DNA from: Drechslerella dactyloides
Lineage: Eukaryota > Ascomycota > Orbiliomycetes > Orbiliales > Orbiliaceae
Assembly (NCBI GenBank): GCA_020064725.1
Contig: JAGTWJ010000011.1
Location: 1,426,001-1,490,000, forward strand
Direction: 5' to 3'
DNA: 64,000 nt
In this document: piece by piece, positions 25,204 through 35,788 of the stretch
Position numbering within the stretch: the stretch's first letter is position 1
How the letters are laid out: every line of letters starts with the position of its first letter
Made by a program: the position numbers and the translations under genes
Notes under the pieces: generated by a model
Told to the model about the DNA's origin: nothing
Databases searched by the model: none
Seen by the model: the letters and a program-made list of their open reading frames with translations, nothing else

Positions 25204-26816
25204 ATGTCCTCGCCTCTTACGTCGTCCTCATCCACTGGAACCCTCGTCGAGCCCTTCGACCCATATACACAGACAACACGACGAAAATCTTCATCTTCCC
25301 ATGGGTCCTCCGTCACCATGATTACGACGTATCCCTCCAACGAGGAAGAATTTGCAAGGTTTCCAGAAGCGGTCAGAAGAAAGGTACCTGCTCTAGCGTC
25401 CCCCCAATGCGCAGTTTCGATTTCGGATGCATCAGTTTGCTAAATTTCATATGGCTTCGGCTACAACAGTACTTTAGCAGTGTAGAGCGGCTTCGACTAA
25501 CCCAAAAATCAAACACTGGTCGAGTAACTTGTGCAAATACGACAGCCTCCTCCGCGCGGCCCGGATCGAATTCCTCGGATTGTCACAGACGACTGAGCAT
25601 CTTACGGCATCCAACCTCTCTGAACAAGAATTCGGAGGCCAAGCCGCCATCCTCACTTCCACAGCTGGTCCTTGCTGATTCGGATGCCGATTGGTACCTG
25701 AGATTACCGGACTCGATCAAGAGGAAATATTTCTCCAAAGAGGAACGGAATATATTACAACGGCGCTGCCAGGAACTCTTTCCTGATGCTGCCGCCGCTG
25801 ACCGTTCCATATATCTATTGCCCCCGCGGTTTGCCAACAGAAGCCTGACAACACTTACAAGTCACTCGTCCGCTTCGGTCTACGAGAGCATAGTCATCCA
25901 GGGCGGTGAGCTGTCCAGCCCTGACTTCGACAAATCCTACGACTCTTACGACGGATACCTGGGAGACTTTCTCGACAGACCCTCATCCCGGTCCAGCTCG
26001 ATACCGGACACAGCAACCGACTTTTCTTCCCTCGCCCTTCCGATGCAGAATTTCGATAACTGCCCCAGTTCGAGGGGGGCATCGACGCACATGGATATGT
26101 CGAAAAGACATCTCATGAGACGGTCGATGTCCCTGAGCAAAAGCTTCAGGCAGTCTCGATCTTCATTCACTGGATTCGTCTTTACTGCTTCTACCCCTTC
26201 CGCTCGTTCGCACTCGCGATCACAATCGTCCTCGCAGACATCCTCGCAGAACATCGCCCCACTTCCTTCCCCAGGGCTAGAACCTGAAGCCACTCATTGG
26301 CAAGATCCCGAAGCCCGACACAAGCTCCGACTGTACCTTGCTTCGCCTCAAAATTTCGACGAGGCCGTCGAGTTTGGATTCCCATCGCTGACGAAGGATG
26401 GCGAATGTGCAACGAAGAAGCCGGAAATTGTCGAGGCTGTTTCCATCCTCACTGAGGCCACCGACGAGCAGTTGCTCAACACTGGTCTGCGACCCAGGCC
26501 GGCTACCAGCGGAGGAGTCGAGTCGAATCCAAGGCAACCTCACCGCCCGCATCATGATTTCCGTGAGTTATCGGCGGCCTCGAAATTGGACAACCGCGAA
26601 ATGACGCTGCGGATGACCCTGACACGGAAGGATCTACGCGCTCCAGAGGAGGAGCTTTACGGCTGGCAGCAACCGCTACTTAGCCCGCTCCCACCGGATA
26701 GCCCGACCGCTGCACATGACGAGGCTGCAGTAGAAATCGGACCCATGGGATCCCAGAAGAAGGGCGCCACGGGCAAAACATGGAAGAAGATTTGGAAGAA
26801 GATCAGCCATGCGTGA
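25204..26816 (+). CDS. Ser-rich fungal protein with duplicated RRKYFS motif, function unknown
   Basis: Two exons (25204-25383 and 25470-26816, intron 86 nt) give 508 residues. The first ends VRRK and the second begins YFSSVER, so the splice creates FPEAVRRKYFSSVERLRL at about residues 53-70. A second copy, LPDSIKRKYFSKEERNIL, lies at about residues 139-156. The middle is Ser/Thr-rich (DRPSSRSSSIPDTATDFSS, SKSFRQSRSSFTGF, RSQSSSQTSSQN), like a phosphorylated disordered region. A later helical patch reads HKLRLYLASPQNFDEAVEFG, and the end is a basic amphipathic segment (GKTWKKIWKKISHA) that could bind membrane. I believe related conserved hypothetical proteins occur in other moulds, but I know no function. 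The frame is also open upstream of exon 2 through the intron, so the intron rests on the restored motif, a consensus CAG acceptor and the exon 1 ATG. Confidence 0.78.
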
Positions 26817-29800
26817 GCGGGCCATTGCTTCCACGCGTCTCGAATACATCCCCATCACCTCCCGACAAACACATCCATGCTGCTTATGATCGACACTCTT
26901 GCATTCACACTACCTTTTCTACCGTTCACGCACATCAGGTCCTTTCATCAATCGATCAATCCCTCACGACTTTCTTTTGTCCTCGACGCACCAACAAAAA
27001 TGTTCCTTTTCTTCGACCACATATCATCTCCCCTTACGTCCACAACCACTTATCATCTATTTTTGGGGGCTGCTGTCTTGTTTTCATCACATCTCTGGGT
27101 GCTTTGGAGTTTTATCAGCTAGCAAAAAATACCTTTTACTTTCCTTTTTTCTTTTTTCTACTTTACACTCTTCAGCACACATTTCACATGCCATCGCCAG
27201 AAGAGTAACGATGGTTATGTGTTTCTTTCCTCTCCATCAATTTCATTATGGGGCGCTGTTCTGTCTCTTTGAGCTTTTTTTCAATTGAGCGATTGCTTTT
27301 TTGTTCACCCATTTTAATCCTATACCACCTTCGCTGAACAAGCTGTCTTGTTCTCGTTCCCTTTCCTCTCGTCATGATACCAACGGCATGCATGCATATT
27401 GTTTCCTGCTTGGCTTTACCCACATTTTTGACTTTTTTTCTTATCCTCTTTACTCCTCAACTTTGTCATAGAGGTTTCTCGTATCGTTTCCGCATCGTCC
27501 CTCCTGTCCTCCTTGATCATATTATATCATACATCCTATCATATCACATTAAATTTCGGAACATATGGGTGGATGGGTTTGCTGGGGGACAGACAGACAG
27601 TGGTGCTTCAAGGGGAAGTCGGTTGTCCGAGAAGGGCAACGAGAGAAAATAATTAAAGTCCAATGAAAGCAAAACTTATCCAATAACATTTACTTGACAG
27701 TATTCCGTAATCATTACCGTAATAGTCGAGATCTTGAGAGAGAGCAGCGGGCATTCTCGCTCTTTTGCTCAGCTGAGCTGAGCCTTGAACTCCTGTAATC
27801 CCAAGGGGTGCAGAGACTAGTCCTCCTTTGAGGTTGAGAGGGCATATCACACCTTTAACCAGCCAATAGCAGCGCGACTGCTATATGATCATCACGGGCT
27901 TCTTCCCAATCAGACCCTTGGGTGAGGGGCCAGACTTTTAGCCCGGACGAGATACATTTCCATCAACGCGGAAGCGAGAGTGGATTCCTCTTTTATTCTT
28001 TTTGTTTCTTGTTTTCGCGCACGGGTGGGACAGGTCGTCCCATCCTATACGTCCCCGGCAGGCACCGTTTCGGCGGGGCGATCAATTGTCGGAAGGAGAG
28101 GTGTTAAAACCTCTCTACTAACGTTCTTCTTTTTCGTTCTCGCGAGCCCGCCGGCAATCTCCTGAGCTGATCAATTTCCCTTGACTTTTGACTTCTGCGG
28201 TTGACGGGTAGCCGTTCGACGGAAGGGTGGATGCAGAAGCTTTGCGGCCCCGTGGAAATGATGCTTTGCGGAGTCGTGAACGTTTCTTGTCAACGGCTCG
28301 ATATATTGGACGGGATCCATCTTGCAATCTGAGAATATTAAACATACGCATGTCCTTATCCTTTGCCTGCAGCTCTAACTTTGCACGCACATGCTCCGTG
28401 CATGCCAAGTTGACCTCGTACCTCCAGACCCGCACGCCAACCCGCGTTCCTGCCGTTGCTCAAAATTCAAATTCAACTTCAGCTTCATCTGCCTGTGCGC
28501 GCTCAACATTTTTCCTACCTTTTCCTATTTTTTCGTTTCTATTTCTAATTTTTATCATTCTGCTGGCTCTGCCAGCGAACGGAATTAAGTTTAGCACCCC
28601 TGACGACCCTTTCCCCTCTCCGCGCACCAAACGGCCGCGGTCAAAAGAAGCATGAGATCATCGCCCGCCAGTACCAACAGGGGGAGGAAAGTCCGGCTGG
28701 CATAAGGCTAACCAGCAGATCCACTCTCTCCACTTTTTCTGTCTTGACTGTCCCTCCAGGCCCATGTCCGTATCTCTAAGCGTTCGCTCGCTCGCTCTCG
28801 CTGCGAATGCCACATCCACAAAATAAAAAAAGTATAATCCACCCTGGAACGGCCTCCCGTTCCCTCACTTTGAACTTGTCTCTTTCTGTAACTAGCGGTG
28901 CTGGCTCCACTCTCCCTCGCGCAAGGTTGCGTGCGCGCCCAGGGAGGGCGTCCTGCTTCCACCGCGGGCATGCACGCTCATTCGTAATCGAAGCGCCTCC
29001 TTTTGAGACCTTTTGGCTGTGCAGGAGGTGGGGGAGCGTCGGCACCTGACTCGGGGTTTATGCGATGATAGGATCACGAATGGAGCGACGAGGAGGAAAA
29101 ATTTTGCTCGTCGGCGGTTGGTATGGCGACTACGAGCTACATTCGACCTCAGCTTCGCCGATGTGCAGTTTGGGACCTCTAGTTGGCTCGATTCCGGTTT
29201 GATGAGGTTACCTCACGGGACTAGCATCCGTCTGTCTCGTCTCGTCTCGACCTCATCACAGCGCATGTGTGCATGCATTGCATGAATTTCTAACTGCATG
29301 TTGGCCGCGCTACCTGGTTTTCCGTCCATCCGCACTCGTCGGCTCGCACCAGGTTAAGTATCGACCGCCACGTTTACCAACCAGAACGGGAGGGAAAAGG
29401 TGCTCCGCACGAATGGTATGTATCTCCTGCGCATCCACAGAATACTTCAATGCGTTAAGGGTGCAATCGACAGTATCTCGTATCTCTGCCCGCTCATTGG
29501 GTCCGATCCGCATGTTTTCGTTGCCTAGCTAAGCACACACTGTGCCGTGTTTGACGCTGCTGACCAGGACTGCCACGGATTGGCGTTAACAAAAGCTGCA
29601 AAATATGCCGAATCTGCAGGAACAAGCTATTGTGCTCTGCTCCCGCAAACCCAACTTTGGGGAAGGGGAGACCCTGGTTACTGGGATCTGGATCCAACAG
29701 AGTAGACGTCGCGGGAGACTTCCCCAGGTGGTACCTGCGGTGCCGCCGTAACGGGGCTGAACTTTATGCATTACTTCATGCATTATGATAGCTGATAAGC

Positions 29801-30569
29801 TTAAAGCTCAGCATTATATCATGGGCGTCTGTGTGCCGGAGCTGGGGGCCTTCCTGCCTACAGGAGCTGTCTTTGTCAGAAAACAACGTCGACGGACTAG
29901 GCGCCGGTGGAGCGCCAGCCATCGGAAATATAAAGCAGTTGGGATGCCCCTTGCACCGTAGCAAGCTCGATACCGATATAGACATGGAACAGCCGACGCG
30001 GCCAGAAGGTCGCAGATGCGTTCGTGGAACCAAACAGGTACCGGCAGGTAGCTTCATATCGAGAGCCTGATAAGAAAGTTAATCTGAAACCACGGGGAAG
30101 GGTTTCAGCAGTTCCATTATCGATGTCATTTGTACACTTTTGGAGGGTTAACGTTATTCGACTGCTTACTAAGTATATCATCGTCGGAGTATCCCGGATT
30201 TAATATTTGTATCGTCGGTATGTCTGAGCGTCGAAACCTTAATCGACATCGGCATATGTGAGTTTTCAAAGAGGTTCGAAATACAGACGAAATAGTAACA
30301 TATGTTTAATCTATGAATACATCGTCACGTAGACCAGAGCGCACGAAGTACTTGCGGACACACGCCAATCATACATAACTTCCTTACGAATTCACAATAT
30401 ATATACTAATACACAAAGTGCTTCGATATCACACTCTACCTTTTGTAAAGATGAATAATTGATATCATCTAGTGTAGGATTGCTACGCCGATTTTGTTTA
30501 GCCGCATTATATACAAAACCATATATGTCCCCATCGATATATCAAGTGACGGAAGATATATTCTGGTCC
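26817..30569. other. intergenic 3.75 kb, pyrimidine-rich at its left
   Basis: The first 700 bases after the stop at 26816 are rich in C and T with many TTTT and CTTTT runs, fitting a long 3' untranslated region. The remainder has only short frames of odd composition and no recognisable product. Confidence 0.45.
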
Positions 30570-30968
30570 TCAAGGGTTCCAGTAATTTATTTCTTCTAAG
30601 TTAACTCGTTCTAAGCTTGGTGAAGGTGATGACTGATAGAGAACCAAGAAAAAGAAAAACGAAAACCCAGCCGCGAGTAGGAGCTTGTTGACGAGGGCGA
30701 GTCGATCATGTTTGATGAGCTCGAGCTGCAGCAGATGGCCTTCGTACAGCTCCACCACCGTTCCGTCCCTCCGTTTGTATTTCATTGGGATAAAATGGTC
30801 GTGTTCGTCAGAAGACAACCTCCCACCCAATCCAGACGAACTGCATGCGGTCCAAGAATCCGCGTTGTCCCACGATGACGGATTCTTGGCCTCCCGGTAA
30901 GTTGGCCGATGCGGTAAATATGGCTTCGACCGTGAAGATTCCAGATATTCCTCTGATTTCGAATTCAA
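30570..30968 (-). CDS. small membrane-anchored hypothetical protein, 5' end missing
   Basis: A 132-codon frame ending at 30570. It begins at a TTG, and a CCAG acceptor-like site lies just upstream, so an unidentified 5' exon is likely. The visible part has a polar N-terminus (SDEHDHFIPMKYKRRDGT), a helix-like stretch (LYEGHLLQLELIKHDRLALV), and one hydrophobic segment (LLLAAGFSFFFFLVLYQS) followed by a short tail. This suggests a single-pass or tail-anchored protein. I recognise no family. It precedes the orphan gene at 31542-32435 on the same strand, about 570 nt away. Confidence 0.4.
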   Translation of the reverse strand: MNSKSEEYLESSRSKPYLPHRPTYREAKNPSSWDNADSWTACSSSGLGGRLSSDEHDHFIPMKYKRRDGTVVELYEGHLLQLELIKHDRLALVNKLLLAAGFSFFFFLVLYQSSPSPSLERVNLEEINYWNP

Positions 30969-31541
30969 TCCAGCGCTTGTACGCTGGATACGGCCACCCG
31001 TGTATCAGGCGGTTCTCTTCTGCGGCCGCCGGATATTTTTCTGGTGCTATCCATGTATGGGCCCTTTTGACATATCAATACATCCCTGGCACTGGCTTGA
31101 TTAGTTTCTTCATGATCCAGGAAATCATGCGCATATACGATTCGCTTCGTTACCGCTCTTCAATTTTTGTAGGAACTCACATCGGTGTATGTATGTTAGG
31201 GTATGGCTCTGTGTTGAAGCTGAGATCGTGTGTTCCTACGAAGTGGCATCGTGGTAGTGCGCGTGCGGGCTCATAACCTGACAGAACGGATAAACCATGA
31301 TGGTGAGGTTGAATGTAGACGAATCGATGATTCGGAATTTCTGTCCATCTAAGCTATTATATACCCGGTTGTGTATTTACCGTTTTTATAAGTGTGTGTC
31401 ACCTGCATCCATCTACGCAACAACGCATCTGACACTAACAACACACCTGGCGCTATATTGTGATAATTTTTAGAGACTCAACTAATATTGACGGGCTTGA
31501 TTGACATTCCCTTAAGTTCGGTTATCTTGCTACGAGTAAAT

Positions 31542-32435
31542 CTACTCTTGCTCATGGCGACTGAGGTACATCCATTCCGGTTTTCCCAGGTACCTATGCT
31601 GTGTCAAAACCATTACCGTATCCTGTGAATTTTCCTGTGGATCCGAGTTTCTCTCATGAGCCAAACTGCTGTCGGTCGCCGGTATCCGATACCCAAGCCA
31701 AAGGTATTGTTGATCTTGTATATTGCACACATAAGGGCATGTCGAATCATCGTGGATCTTTGGTATTGTCGCCCGAGGTAGATTTTCCGGCCTAGTGTAG
31801 ACCGCGTTTACGTAATATCGTCTTCGAGCGCCGTCGACACGAAACTCCGTAAATCGCCGGTAGGCATCGAAGGGTAATTCCGGGACTCGATGCCCCTCAT
31901 CTGCGGCTTCCAGGAGCGACTCTAGCGAAATCCACATGTCGATGTCATCGGAACTCGTGAACCCGCTGGCTACCGGTATCGTGCCTGGTTCAACGAGCTT
32001 GACATGTACCGGGATGTGCCGAGGTAGTTCTTTCAGCTTGTATCTATGGAGGATCGCATGCAGGTGAATGGGAGGCCACTCGTGATATTCTCGTGCTTGA
32101 TATTCCATTTGGGTGGGGGGATATGACGAAGTCTGGATAGAGCACGGCGAAGGCGGCCGCATTTCACCATAATGCAGACGGAGAATTCGAACTGCCTCTC
32201 TCGCTCGTTCCACGATTTTAACAGGATCGCTGGTCGACGCAACAATCGACAGCACCTCATCGCAAGAAAGCCCAGGTGGCTGTTCTTGATTTTGTGGTCG
32301 CTTTACAAGTGGATGCAAGGTCTCTCTGCGTACCATCCAAACCCAGTCGAGGAAGTTATGCGACGAGACGAGTGTGGGTACTTCTTCAGAGGGTGGTGGC
32401 TCTTCCGGGATAAAAGGGACCATAGGTGTCGCCAT
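31542..32435 (-). CDS. hypothetical protein, 297 residues, unrecognised
   Basis: A single uninterrupted frame from an ATG at 32435 to the stop at 31542. The N-terminus is Pro/Glu-rich (VPFIPEEPPPSEEVPTL), followed by a Trp-containing stretch (NFLDWVWMVRRETLH), a probable helix (VKIVERAREAVRILRLHYGE) and a mixed alpha/beta-looking region with IPVHVKLVEPGTIPVASGF and DIDMWISLESLLEAADEG. Composition is that of a soluble globular protein. There is no signal peptide or membrane segment. I know no domain that matches; it may be restricted to a narrow group of fungi. Confidence 0.55.
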   Translation of the reverse strand: MATPMVPFIPEEPPPSEEVPTLVSSHNFLDWVWMVRRETLHPLVKRPQNQEQPPGLSCDEVLSIVASTSDPVKIVERAREAVRILRLHYGEMRPPSPCSIQTSSYPPTQMEYQAREYHEWPPIHLHAILHRYKLKELPRHIPVHVKLVEPGTIPVASGFTSSDDIDMWISLESLLEAADEGHRVPELPFDAYRRFTEFRVDGARRRYYVNAVYTRPENLPRATIPKIHDDSTCPYVCNIQDQQYLWLGYRIPATDSSLAHERNSDPQENSQDTVMVLTQHRYLGKPEWMYLSRHEQE

Positions 32436-34542
32436 GATCGTAAACTCGATGGAGGTAAGCTTCGAGATGCAACTGTATAATCTGTGTATAGGGGGCTAGG
32501 TATTGTGTGTACTTGTTTGCGTGCAGTTGAACGGTAGACGGGCGCAGGCGGACGTGTGATTTAACATGATATCGATCAAAAATCTACAAATTTATGTATA
32601 CATACCCTCTCATTGAAGATCGGCTGTTGCTACATTCCAACGCACTTAATCAGCGTGCGGGAAATAAATGACTCTTAGTAGTAGCCTGCGGCAGGACACA
32701 CATATCACTCGAACTGCAGCATATATCTACGACACGAGATTCAGTGATATATCGGTGATGCAGCGTACGTAGAGGACGCATCAAGCTATCTCAATCAAGA
32801 TCTGAATTCATAGCAAAGTTACAACTGGTATTATTAAGCGGACTTTGCCAGCGAAATTTACATTAGGTAATTCGTACATTTCATCATCTATGGACCCGGA
32901 GTTAGTTACACAAGTAGGATTTTCTAATAATAACCTATACCAGACAAGGAAACTTCATAAACATCCCGCTGAATCGCTAGTTGACACAGAACCGTAGCTC
33001 GAGATCTTCGTGATATTACTTAATTAACGCACGGTCAACATATTGAATGAGGTTGTGTCAAGGACCGAGATCATCGATTGTCGTTGGCGGATATTTTGGG
33101 AATGATGGACAGGGTGGCCCGTGCACCTTTCATCAATCCTAGTGTCTATCACCACATCTTTCAGATGAAGAGAGCCTCGCCTGTAGGTTTCACCGTGAGA
33201 CTCGCACAGCGCTTAGAGACTTCAGCTCATCCCACTACCGCTGCGACGATTGTTAGGCAATTTACCGGTGTCCGTGAGCCACCACGGCTCAGGCGCCGGG
33301 CGCCAGACCGGGCGCGCCAGGTTCGGCGCCGACCCGGTGCACGGGAAGCCACAGAATCCGGGCGGGTGGGCTGCATATGCAAGCCTGTTCACGCGTGAGG
33401 CAGGCCGGGTGAGGGGCAGTGAGATTCAGCAACAGGAAATTTCAAGTTCTCCACTGCGCGACTCGTAGTTGCATGTGAATGAATATACTTAGTATGCATT
33501 GGATGCATGCGACATTACGAGCACTGCCGTCCAAATTGCATGTTCAAACCGGGGCTCTGCTCAGACTTGTACGGATGCGTCAACGGAACAAGCCGTGGTC
33601 TCAGCGGTCTCGAGGCTAGCGATTATCTTGATTTTCGTGCTTTTTGAAATGACGCAGCGTTCTCTCAGTTCAGATGCTCAAGTGAGCTTCGCGGGAACGG
33701 CTTCCCACGCGCTAAATGCGTGTGCACATGAGCACTCCGCCGTGCATGGCGGGGATATTAGCCTCAGGGATACTATAGCATGCTAATCGTCCCGTCAGAG
33801 GTGGAAAATCTTGATCCTGAATGTCGCCAGGGCTTTCGACTCTGTCACGTCTCGGTGGCCATCGTGAAACGTGGGTCGCCCAAGCGCAGTGCATGGCAGA
33901 CCGGGTTTTCCGCTCCCAAAGCTCATCTTCGTCGTCTGAAGAAATTGGACGTCGTAGATCGTCGTTCGCCACGAGACTAGCGTATGGCACTGCGGTTCGG
34001 ATCTATTCCGTGCCTGGCCTGGCCCCTCGTATCCTGGCCTGCCGACACTCCTGCACGCCTGGAAAGCCAATGTCGGGCTACGGCAGCTAACGGATGAAAT
34101 GAATCGAGCGAGGCTGAGCCGGACCGTTTGTCGGACGCGAGCATCGCCAATCGAGCGCCACCCAGGCGAAGGCGTGAGGCGGGGCCGTCCAAAGTCGTCA
34201 GCCAATGAATGGGACTTCGGCAGCCCGTCGGAGAAACGAAACGGACCGCTCAAAAAACTTGAAATGAACTTTTGAAACGGCTGCTGCGCCTGCGAGCATC
34301 AGCTGCATCTGTCGTGTCTGTCGACTGCATTGCATGGCGTCCATTGTGCGTGAAGTTGCAGATATCTGCATCGCTCTTGGCTCGAAGCGGCGAGTCGACG
34401 CGTCCGAGGCGAATAATTTTCATCCCACCAAGCGTAACCTGCACGCGAAATCACACCTGCGCCGACACCTGCAACCGCGCCTGCACCACCGCCATCGCAA
34501 TGTGAAATCCATCCGCTCCACCACCGCCACCACCTCCGCCCG
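32436..34542. other. intergenic 2.1 kb with a GC-rich patch
   Basis: Divergent promoter space between the orphan at 31542-32435 and Rpc25. A GC-rich patch near 33285-33370 holds several GGCGCC sites and one GGCGCGCC. Open frames there are short and arginine-rich, as expected by chance from GC-rich DNA. No gene is supported. Confidence 0.45.
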
Positions 34543-35262
34543 ATGTTCATTCTCGTGAGCTCCCCCACTACACACATTCACATAGATTGTAGTCCCATCT
34601 AATCAAACTCGCATAGACCCGCCTGACCGATCTGGTCACCATCCAGCCGTCCTCCTTCACCATCCCCACCCGCCAAGCCCTCGAGGACCAGCTCAACGCC
34701 CGCTACGCCAACAAGGTCATCCACAAGATCGGACTGGCAATCTGCCTCTACGACATCCTTAAGTCCTCCGACGGCCTCATCGGCCCGGGCAGCGGCGCGG
34801 TAAACGTGAACGTCGAGTTCCGCCTGATTGTCTTCCGCCCGTTCAAGGGCGAGGTGATCGCCGGACGCATCAGCAACTCGACGCCGCACGGAATCCACGT
34901 CCGGCTGGACTTCTTTGATGAAATCTTCATACCAAAGGACTACCTATTCGAGGGCAGCCATTTCGACCACAGCGAGCAGGTGTGGGTGTGGCGGACGGAG
35001 GACGGCGACGAGCTCTTCTTCGACAAGAATGAGCTCGTGAGGTTTCGGGTCGAGGAGGAGGAGTTTACGGATAATACGCCGGTGGACCCCGCGCTGCGGG
35101 ACTCGCTCGCCGATGCGGACTTGAAGCCGCCGTACAAGTTGATTGTGGGTGCATTCTCCGATCATCCGTCACTCAAATTCCACGTGCACCATCCTTCTAA
35201 CCAGTCGCGCATATCAGGCATCATGTTATCAAAGCGGGCTAGGCGTCGCGGCTTGGTGGTGA
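34543..35262 (+). CDS. RPC25: DNA-directed RNA polymerase III subunit Rpc25 (Rpb7-like)
   Basis: Three exons (34543-34554, 34617-35144, 35218-35262) encode 194 residues. The first exon codes only MFIL; splicing gives MFILTRLTDLVTIQPSSF, the canonical start. The Rpb7-type N-terminal domain includes YANKVIHKIGLAICLYDIL and NVNVEFRLIVFRPFKGEVI. The OB-fold part reads GRISNSTPHGIHVRLDFFDE, IFIPKDYLFEGSHF and VWVWRTEDGDELFFDKNE. The third exon adds ASCYQSGLGVAAWW, the conserved Trp-Trp end of the family; without it the protein would run into unrelated sequence. With Rpc17 this subunit forms the Pol III stalk that binds nascent RNA and initiation factors in the nucleus. Length is close to the yeast protein (about 212). 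Confidence 0.93.
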
Positions 35263-35788
35263 CCTCAAAGAACGTTCATTTAACCGGCATCATACCATTT
35301 TATATATACCATGACCACGTACGAATACGACAGCGAGTACCCTGACCAGACTACAATCTAAACCGCGCATCATGATATAGCAAGCGTCACCTCTGTATGC
35401 GTATGCGTCTATGCACGCATTCATCCATCTTTGGCATAACCAATGGGGAAAAAAAACGAGGATACTACCCAGGTCTGCAAATTCCAAAGCGAAAACAGAC
35501 AGAAGGGAAAGAGAGAAACAACCTGTCCTGTATAAATAAAGAGATATAAACCCCTACAATCAACTATGCAGCCAAAAAAAAACAACTAAATCGACGAATG
35601 GCTGGAATCCCACCACACGGGCAGCCGGAGATCGTAATATGAATGTACAGCTCGAATGAAACCGCCCGCGCAACCCACCTACCACACCAACCTACCCCCT
35701 TACCCGCATTGCTCAACCGCCGCCCGCTCAGTCTAATCGACGGCGTTGGTGTTGGCTTCTATTCCATTTTTTGCATCCACGCTTCCTT
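35263..35788. other. shared 3' region of two convergent genes
   Basis: This 526 nt stretch lies between the stop codons of Rpc25 (+) and VPS10 (-). It holds A-rich tracts, including aataaa near 35537, and no open frame of note, consistent with overlapping 3' untranslated regions. Confidence 0.5.

Noticed and set aside
24951..25469. Upstream extension of the Ser-rich gene in the exon 2 frame
   Set aside because: It lacks protein character, and the spliced model from ATG 25204 restores a duplicated motif and has consensus splice sites.
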